Below, piece after piece: positions 58,403-64,000 of a stretch of DNA of 64,000 nucleotides (positions are counted from its first letter, which is position 1; each line of letters begins with the position of its first letter). Made by a program: the position numbers and the translations under genes. The stretch covers positions 1 through 64,000 of the forward strand of contig CAYGYG010000005.1 in the NCBI GenBank assembly GCA_964354155.1, given 5' to 3'. This stretch comes from CAYGYG01 sp964354155 (GTDB taxonomy: Bacteria; Hydrothermota; Tepidihabitantia; SM23-42; CAYGYG01). The notes under the pieces are model-generated. The model saw only the letters and a program-made list of their open reading frames with translations. It had not been told where the DNA came from and searched no databases.

Positions 58403-60928
58403 ATGCAGAAAGAGGCCAAAGCAAGGATTCTGATCAACGACCTTCTCCGAAGGTCTGGCTGGCGCTTCTTTGATGATGAGTCCGGCCCCGGCAACATCGC
58501 GCTCGAAGCACAAGTCAAGATCAAGAAGAAGACCCTCGAAGACCTCGGCGACGACTTTGAGAAGACGGCAAACGGCTACGTTGATTATCTCCTGCTGGAT
58601 GAACGCGGCTTCCCGATAGCCGTTCTCGAAGCCAAGTCGGAGAAATTCAACCCTCTTGTCGGCAAGGAACAGGCGCGGAAGTACGCCCATTCCCAGAATG
58701 TCCGCTTTGTCATGCTGTCCAACGGGAATCTGCATTACTTCTGGGACTTGGAGCAAGGGAACCCCGTTCTAATCACGGAGTTTCCGAAGCCCGAGTCCTT
58801 CGACCATTTTCACGCCTTCAAGCCGAATCCCGACACTTTGGTCAGCGAAAAGCTTGAAGCGGATTACGTTGCCATCACGCAAAATCCCAACTACCGCAAT
58901 GATCTCCGTTGGAACGACTTGGGCCGGCGTGACGGCTTCATCAAGGATGCGGAACTGAAGTTCCTGCGCCCGTACCAACTGCGGGCGGTGGAGGCGCTTC
59001 AGGACGCCGTGCGCAAAGGCCAAACGCGTTTTCTCTTCGAAATGGCCACCGGCACGGGCAAGACCTTGACCGCCGCTGCCGTCATCAAGCTATTCATGCG
59101 CACGGGTAACGCGAAGCGGGTTCTGTTCCTTGTGGATCGTATCGAATTGGAAACCCAGGCATGGAAGGCCTTTGTTCGCTGCCTGAAGAACGATTTCAGG
59201 ACAATCATTTACAAAGAGAACCGCGATGACTGGCGAAAAGCCGAAATCGTGGTTTCGACGGTGCAAAGCCTCCAGTTCAACAACAAGTACCGACGACTCT
59301 TTTCACCGACCGACTTTGATCTGCTGATTTCGGACGAGGCGCACCGCTCCATCAGCGGCAACAGCCGCGCGGTGTTCGAGTATTTCATCGGCTACAAGCT
59401 CGGCCTGACCGCGACGCCGAAGGACTACCTTAAGAGAATTGACCCAGCCAGAATCAGCGAGCGAGATCCACGCGATTGGGAGCGCCGCCAGTTGCTGGAC
59501 ACCTACAAGACTTTCGGTTGTGAAGGCGGCGCGCCGACCTTTCGCTACAGCCTCATTCAAGGCGTGCGCGAAGGTTACCTGCTCAATCCGATTGTCGTGG
59601 ACGCGCGGACGGAGATCACCACGGAATTGCTGGCCGAAAAAGGCTATTCCGTCATGCAGGAGAACGAGGACGGGGAATTGGTCGAGCAGACCTTTTTCGG
59701 CAAGGACTTTGAGAAGACATTTTTCTCGGACGAGACCAACCGTGTCTTCTGCGAAACCTTCCTCAAGAACGCCCTCCACGATCCGCTGAGCGGCGAAATC
59801 GGCAAAGGCATCGTTTTTTGCGTCCGGCAGGATCATGCAACCAGGATCACCAAAGCCCTGAACGAAATGGCTCACGCCATGTTCCCCGGCAAGTACAACT
59901 CCGACTTTGCCGTGCAGGTGACATCCGTTATTCAGGACGCTCAACAGATGGCTGTAAGTTTCGCCAACAACAACCTGAACGGGCACACCCGGTTTCTGGA
60001 TGGTTACATCAGTTCAAAAACTCGTATTTGTGTCACCGTCGGTATGATGACGACCGGCTATGACTGCGAAGACCTTCTGAACATCGTCCTGCTTCGCCCG
60101 ATTTTCTCCCCGACCGACTTTATCCAAATCAAAGGACGGGGTACGCGCAAATTCAGCTTCCGTTATACGGAGAAGGAAGGCGGCCAGGCTCAAGAACACG
60201 CGAAGCCGAAGGAAAAGTTCAAGCTCTTCGACTTCTTTGCTGTCTGCGAGTACTTCGAGGAGAAGTTCGACTACGACGAGGTTATCGAACTGCCGCCGCT
60301 GCGTCCGCCGGGGCCTGAGCCAGCACCGTCGCCATTGCCGCCGCCCGGGCCGGCGGGTTATACCAACGTCAATCCGGACCCGTTGGAGACCTATGTCGAA
60401 GGCCCTGTGCCGGTTCACGGCATGAAGATTGACCGTAAGTTTTTCGAGATGTTTGAGGACAAGGTCAAGGCCGCGCCGGAGGTCAGGGCGCGGTACGAGC
60501 GCGGCGACATCAAGGGAGCGGAAGAGATTGTCGTTGCCGCCCTATTCAATAAGCCGGAGGACTTCTTCAACCTTGACAAACTTCGCAAGGCCGTGCAGGC
60601 CGACCGCCGGATCACCCTCCGGGAGATTCTGGCCAAAGCCTTCGGTGAGATCGACCGCTTCAAGACCAAGGACGAGCTGCTCGAAGAAGAGCTGGCGAAG
60701 TTCGTTTCCATTCACAAACCCGACGCGGCCCACATGCCGATTATCCGGCAGTTCTTCAAAGCCTACTTGACTGATGGCGCAGTCCGGGCGATTGTGGACT
60801 CCCGCGAGTTCGGAAAACTTGCCGACAATGCCAAGGTTTCAATCAGCGACATCAAGGAGCTGAACAGCTGGCGGGATGTGATTCCGGAATATGTGAAGGA
60901 TTACGTGCATCTGAACCAATTTATGTGA
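58403..60928 (+). CDS. hsdR: Type I restriction endonuclease, subunit R
   Basis: 841 residues. The N-terminal PD-(D/E)xK nuclease shows D61 and E76-A-K78 in VDYLLLDERG and AVLEAK. SF2 translocase motifs follow: MATGTGKTLTAA, ISDEAHRS, GLTATP, and GRGTRKFSFRY. A proline-rich linker (LRPPGPEPAPSPLPPPGP) precedes a helical C-domain for assembly with the methylase. Composition returns to GC-rich after the AT-rich block. It is followed by an ORF6N gene and the fused M-S subunit. Confidence 0.93.
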   Translation: MQKEAKARILINDLLRRSGWRFFDDESGPGNIALEAQVKIKKKTLEDLGDDFEKTANGYVDYLLLDERGFPIAVLEAKSEKFNPLVGKEQARKYAHSQNVRFVMLSNGNLHYFWDLEQGNPVLITEFPKPESFDHFHAFKPNPDTLVSEKLEADYVAITQNPNYRNDLRWNDLGRRDGFIKDAELKFLRPYQLRAVEALQDAVRKGQTRFLFEMATGTGKTLTAAAVIKLFMRTGNAKRVLFLVDRIELETQAWKAFVRCLKNDFRTIIYKENRDDWRKAEIVVSTVQSLQFNNKYRRLFSPTDFDLLISDEAHRSISGNSRAVFEYFIGYKLGLTATPKDYLKRIDPARISERDPRDWERRQLLDTYKTFGCEGGAPTFRYSLIQGVREGYLLNPIVVDARTEITTELLAEKGYSVMQENEDGELVEQTFFGKDFEKTFFSDETNRVFCETFLKNALHDPLSGEIGKGIVFCVRQDHATRITKALNEMAHAMFPGKYNSDFAVQVTSVIQDAQQMAVSFANNNLNGHTRFLDGYISSKTRICVTVGMMTTGYDCEDLLNIVLLRPIFSPTDFIQIKGRGTRKFSFRYTEKEGGQAQEHAKPKEKFKLFDFFAVCEYFEEKFDYDEVIELPPLRPPGPEPAPSPLPPPGPAGYTNVNPDPLETYVEGPVPVHGMKIDRKFFEMFEDKVKAAPEVRARYERGDIKGAEEIVVAALFNKPEDFFNLDKLRKAVQADRRITLREILAKAFGEIDRFKTKDELLEEELAKFVSIHKPDAAHMPIIRQFFKAYLTDGAVRAIVDSREFGKLADNAKVSISDIKELNSWRDVIPEYVKDYVHLNQFM

Positions 60929-60939
60929 AAGGGAAAACG

Positions 60940-61536
60940 ATGAAAAAGGAAAAGTCCTTGGCGATGACGCTGCGGATCGAACAGATCATTCGTACGGTTC
61001 GCGGCCAACGGGTGATCCTGGATAGCGATCTTGCAGCAATATATGGCGTATCGACCAAGGCATTGAATCAGGCGGTCAAACGCAACGCCGATCGCTTTCC
61101 CGAGGACTTTGTATTCCGGCTTACACCGGAAGAGGCGGCCGATTCTTTGAGGTCACAATATGTGACCTCAAACGAGAAAGGGAACCGGTCACAATCTGTG
61201 ACCGGTTCGCAGAAGCATCGTGATCCGCGTTATATTCCTTATGCCTTCATGGAACATGGCGCCTTGATGGCCGCCAATGTACTGAGAAGCCCAAGGGCGG
61301 TTGAGATGAGCGTTTATGTCGTGAGGGCATTTGTCCGACTGCGACAGTGGCTTGTCGACCATGCCGAATTGAACCGCCGACTGAATGCAATGGAAAAGAA
61401 ATACGATATCCAGTTCAAAGTGGTCTTTGATGCCATCCGGCAACTCATGACTTCGCCTGAACCGAAAAAACGGAAAATCGGGTTTCTCGCAAGGGAACCC
61501 CGCGCCGCTTACACCACACGAAGACGGAGCAAGTAA
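60940..61536 (+). CDS. ORF6N-domain protein inside the type I restriction operon
   Basis: 198 residues from the ATG at 60940, with AAAGGG upstream; a GTG at 60925 overlaps the hsdR stop. The ORF6N fold is clear: VRGQRVILDSDLAAIYGVST, NADRFPEDFVFRLT and YIPYAFMEHGALMAANVL. Such KilA-N-related proteins are common in phages and inside restriction operons, with unknown function, perhaps DNA binding or anti-phage regulation. A central segment holds duplicated SQ-x-VT units encoded by two palindromes (61148-61207). It ends 2 bp before the M-S gene. Confidence 0.85.
   Translation: MKKEKSLAMTLRIEQIIRTVRGQRVILDSDLAAIYGVSTKALNQAVKRNADRFPEDFVFRLTPEEAADSLRSQYVTSNEKGNRSQSVTGSQKHRDPRYIPYAFMEHGALMAANVLRSPRAVEMSVYVVRAFVRLRQWLVDHAELNRRLNAMEKKYDIQFKVVFDAIRQLMTSPEPKKRKIGFLAREPRAAYTTRRRSK
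61148..61207. repeat. Two near-identical palindromes 36 bp apart inside the ORF6N gene
   Basis: TGAGGTCACA-ATA-TGTGACCTCA (61148-61170) and AACCGGTCACA-ATC-TGTGACCGGTT (61183-61207), sharing the 17-bp core GGTCACAATNTGTGACC. They are in frame and encode the SQYVT and SQSVT units. Confidence 0.7.
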
Positions 61537-61538
61537 TC

Positions 61539-64000
61539 ATGCTGGATGCCGACACTAGAACCCGCATTGACTCCGCGCGTGACATCCTGGTCGGCAAGGT
61601 GCCTGACCCGAAATCCCAGGTGGAGCAGATCACCATCGCCCTGATTTACAAATTTATGGACGACATGGACCGCCAGTCCGAGGAGGTTGGCGGCAAGGCT
61701 TCGTTCTTTGCCGGCGAGTTCAAGAAATATCGTTGGGCACAACTGCTCGACAAGCGGTTGAGCGGGCATGAACGTCTCAGTCTATATTCCGAAGGGCTGG
61801 ACAAGATGAACGTGAACAAGAACATCCCCCAGCTTTTCCGCGACATCTTCAAAGGTGTTTTCCTTCCATACCGCGACCCCGAGACACTAAACCTTTTCCT
61901 GAAGGAGATTGACGGCTTCACCTACGATCACAGCGAACGTCTCGGCGATGCCTTTGAATATCTGCTGTCCGTTCTCGGCACCCAGGGCGACGCCGGGCAG
62001 TTCCGCACGCCTCGCCACATCATTGACTTCATTGCTGCCGTGGTGGACCCGAAGAAGACCGAGACCGTCCTTGATCCGGCATGCGGCACCGCCGGATTCC
62101 TGATTTCTGCTTACAAACACATCCTTAAAAGGAACGAGAACCTTACGCCCGACGAGCGGGCGCGGCTGATGACCAACTTCCGCGGCTACGACATTGCCCC
62201 GGACATGGTCCGCCTCTCCCGCGCAAATCTATATCTGCACGGATTCCCGAACCCGATCATTCACGAGTATGACACGCTCACCAGCGAGGAGCGTTGGGAC
62301 GAACGGTGCGACGTGATCATGGCCAATCCGCCGTTCATGTCACCCAAAGGCGGGATTCGCCCGCACAACCGGTTTTCGATCAAGGCCAAGCGAAGTGAAG
62401 TGCTTTTCGTGGACTACATGGCCGAGCATCTCAACCCCAGTGGTCGCGCGGGTATCATCGTCCCCGAAGGCATCATCTTCCAGAGCCAGAACGCCTACAA
62501 GGCGCTGCGGAAAATGCTTTTAGAAGACTACCTTTGGGCAGTGGTCAGCCTGCCCGCCGGCGTCTTCAACCCCTATTCCGGCGTCAAGACTAGCATCCTG
62601 TTTCTCGACCGGAACCTGGCCAGGCGAACGGATGAAGTTCTGTTCGTAAAAATCGACAACGACGGATTTGATCCAGGGGCGCAGAGAAGGCCGATTGAGG
62701 GGAGCCAAATCGCGGATGCATTTGAGATTCTCAATGGCCACCGGGAGGCGCCAAAGGCACAAGAAGGAAAGATGGCGCTGACCGTGAGCCGCAAGCGCCT
62801 CCTCGAATCTCCCGATATCAACCTCTCCGGTGACCGCTACCGCGAAACCGGCGCCGTCCAAAGCCAGTGGCCAATGGTGAGGTTGGGGGAGATAGCAGAA
62901 GTTTTTAACGGAATAACTTTTGCAAAGAATGACTATGCTAATATCGGTAAATTAAAAGTGATCAAGGTAAAGGACTATGACGAGTCAGACATTTATTTTG
63001 ATAAAAACGAAAATGGTTGGGTAGATAAGGAAGTAAATACTGGTAAAATTTTAAAGCTCGGAGACACCCTCATTATTAATGCCGCGCATAGTTCATCCCA
63101 CGTTGGTAGTAAGATTGGTTACTGCAGCCATTTGCCCCCGCATAGGTGTCTGCCGAGCGGCGAGATTATGATTATTCGACCGTCCGGGAAAATAGGTCCG
63201 CTATTACTAAATACATTTATCCGTTCCGATTTATTTAGAAAAGAAATTAAAGGAATGGTTAGGGGCATTCACTTATATCCCAAAGACGTAAAGACAATCG
63301 AAATCCCCCTCCAATCCTTAGACATTCAGCGGCAGATGGTGGCGGAGTTGGAGGCGTATCGGAAGGTCATCGAAGGCGCCCGCCAGGTCCTCGCCAACTA
63401 CAAACCCACCATCAAGATTGATCCTAAGTGGCCGAGAAAAAAAATCGCGCGGTTGTGTGAACTGGTCAGGGGTAGTTCGCCCCGTCCAAAATCTGATCCG
63501 CGTTACTATGGTGGCAAAGTGCCCCGGCTGATGGTCGCCGATCTGACACGGGACGGGATGTACGTCACGCCGCAAATCGACTTCTTAACCGAGGAAGGAG
63601 CGAATTTCTCGCGTCCAATGAAACGAAATGAGGTTGTCATGGCTGTGAGCGGGAATCCCGGCTTGCCCGCAATTCTGCAAGTGAACGCCTATATCCATGA
63701 CGGTTTCGTTGGTTTCCGAGGGCTCCTGAATGAGATTCTGCCGGAGTTTTTCTACCACGTACTCTTCTACTACAAAGAGCACAGCGGTTCTCAGTCGATT
63801 GGTGCTGTGTTCAAGAATCTCACAACGGATCAGATCAAGGATTTTGATATTCCCGTTCCGCCCCTCGCCGTGCAGCGTGAAATCGTGGCGGAGTTGGAGT
63901 CTGAACGGGCGCTGGTGCAGGCGAATCGGGAGATGATCGCGCGCTTCGAGCAGAAGCTGCAGGCCAAGCTGGCGGAGATTTGGGGCGAGGAAAAGAATGA
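61539..64000 (+). CDS. Fused type I methylase-specificity subunit HsdM-HsdS (3' partial)
   Basis: At least 820 residues, open at the right edge. The HsdM part (1 to about 435) has a helical N-domain, motif I DPACGTAGF (179-187) and catalytic NPPF (263-266) for N6-adenine methylation. Without a stop it continues into two HsdS-type target-recognition repeats, starting WPMVRLGEIAEVFNG (about 444) and WPRKKIARLCELVRG (about 631), each closed by a conserved helix (IQRQMVAELEAYRKVI, VQREIVAELESERALV). One polypeptide therefore both recognises and methylates the site. The first target-recognition half (62885-63310) is conspicuously AT-rich compared with its flanks. Confidence 0.9.
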   Translation, partial: MLDADTRTRIDSARDILVGKVPDPKSQVEQITIALIYKFMDDMDRQSEEVGGKASFFAGEFKKYRWAQLLDKRLSGHERLSLYSEGLDKMNVNKNIPQLFRDIFKGVFLPYRDPETLNLFLKEIDGFTYDHSERLGDAFEYLLSVLGTQGDAGQFRTPRHIIDFIAAVVDPKKTETVLDPACGTAGFLISAYKHILKRNENLTPDERARLMTNFRGYDIAPDMVRLSRANLYLHGFPNPIIHEYDTLTSEERWDERCDVIMANPPFMSPKGGIRPHNRFSIKAKRSEVLFVDYMAEHLNPSGRAGIIVPEGIIFQSQNAYKALRKMLLEDYLWAVVSLPAGVFNPYSGVKTSILFLDRNLARRTDEVLFVKIDNDGFDPGAQRRPIEGSQIADAFEILNGHREAPKAQEGKMALTVSRKRLLESPDINLSGDRYRETGAVQSQWPMVRLGEIAEVFNGITFAKNDYANIGKLKVIKVKDYDESDIYFDKNENGWVDKEVNTGKILKLGDTLIINAAHSSSHVGSKIGYCSHLPPHRCLPSGEIMIIRPSGKIGPLLLNTFIRSDLFRKEIKGMVRGIHLYPKDVKTIEIPLQSLDIQRQMVAELEAYRKVIEGARQVLANYKPTIKIDPKWPRKKIARLCELVRGSSPRPKSDPRYYGGKVPRLMVADLTRDGMYVTPQIDFLTEEGANFSRPMKRNEVVMAVSGNPGLPAILQVNAYIHDGFVGFRGLLNEILPEFFYHVLFYYKEHSGSQSIGAVFKNLTTDQIKDFDIPVPPLAVQREIVAELESERALVQANREMIARFEQKLQAKLAEIWGEEKN

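Overview
The window is a gene-dense, GC-rich (roughly 55-58 % by eye) chromosome segment from an uncultured anaerobic bacterium. It resembles FCB-affiliated candidate phyla such as WOR-3/Stahlbacteria; this placement is inference. The pointers are five secreted proteins ending in a FlgD/Por-type C-terminal sorting module, ferredoxin-dependent 2-oxoacid oxidoreductases, an M1 peptidase fused to a barrel, and archaeal-type HMG-CoA synthase, thiolase/DUF35 and GGGP synthase genes. No rRNA or tRNA was seen.

Layout. 0-8 kb: two secreted propeller/sorting-domain proteins, then a minus-strand operon (M42 peptidase, EF-G-like GTPase, HAD phosphatase), then a secreted clan-A glycosidase. 8.1-10.5 kb: a sigma54 activator (GAF-GGDEF-AAA+-HTH) beside what looks like a sigma54-dependent small RNA gene. 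10.5-12.7 kb: a one-spacer CRISPR relic, an MNT/HEPN pair and an AbiEii-type pair. 12.7-22 kb: ferredoxin, M1 peptidase-barrel, korDABC, a deletion scar holding the start of a second korA, a second korD, and an aconitase/LeuC-type dehydratase. 22-28 kb: a five-gene signalling and housekeeping operon (DUF362, GAF-HD-GYP, CHASE2-adenylate cyclase, ScpA, outer-membrane barrel). 28.5-36.6 kb: P5C dehydrogenase and glutamine synthetase, a secreted propeller protein, a DUF885 peptidase and an MFS transporter. 36.8-43.2 kb: HMG-CoA synthase, thiolase, DUF35, acyl-CoA carboxylase beta, cupin, a dead SLC13 transporter and an MFS transporter. 43.3-49 kb: a secreted FG-GAP propeller and a purine/lipid/tRNA operon (GGGP synthase, purD, purE, TsaC-phosphatase fusion). 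49.1-51 kb: PcrA helicase.

From 51.4 kb to the right edge the window becomes a defence island. An AT-rich block holds a DUF262/HNH nuclease with a Tudor-like insert, followed by a tightly overlapped three-gene operon (DNA methyltransferase, protein kinase-P-loop ATPase, unknown Rossmann-like protein). Two related attC-like imperfect palindromes bound the three-gene operon. A type I restriction system follows (hsdR, ORF6N protein, fused hsdM-hsdS running off the edge). The three-gene operon is the best candidate for an undescribed system.

Gene expression signals are unusually readable. About twenty intergenic regions carry TTGAC(A/T/G), almost always exactly 16 bp, then TA(T/G/A)AAT. In many cases the -10 box sits only 5-9 nt before the start codon, which implies leaderless mRNAs. 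Several start codons below were chosen on this basis.
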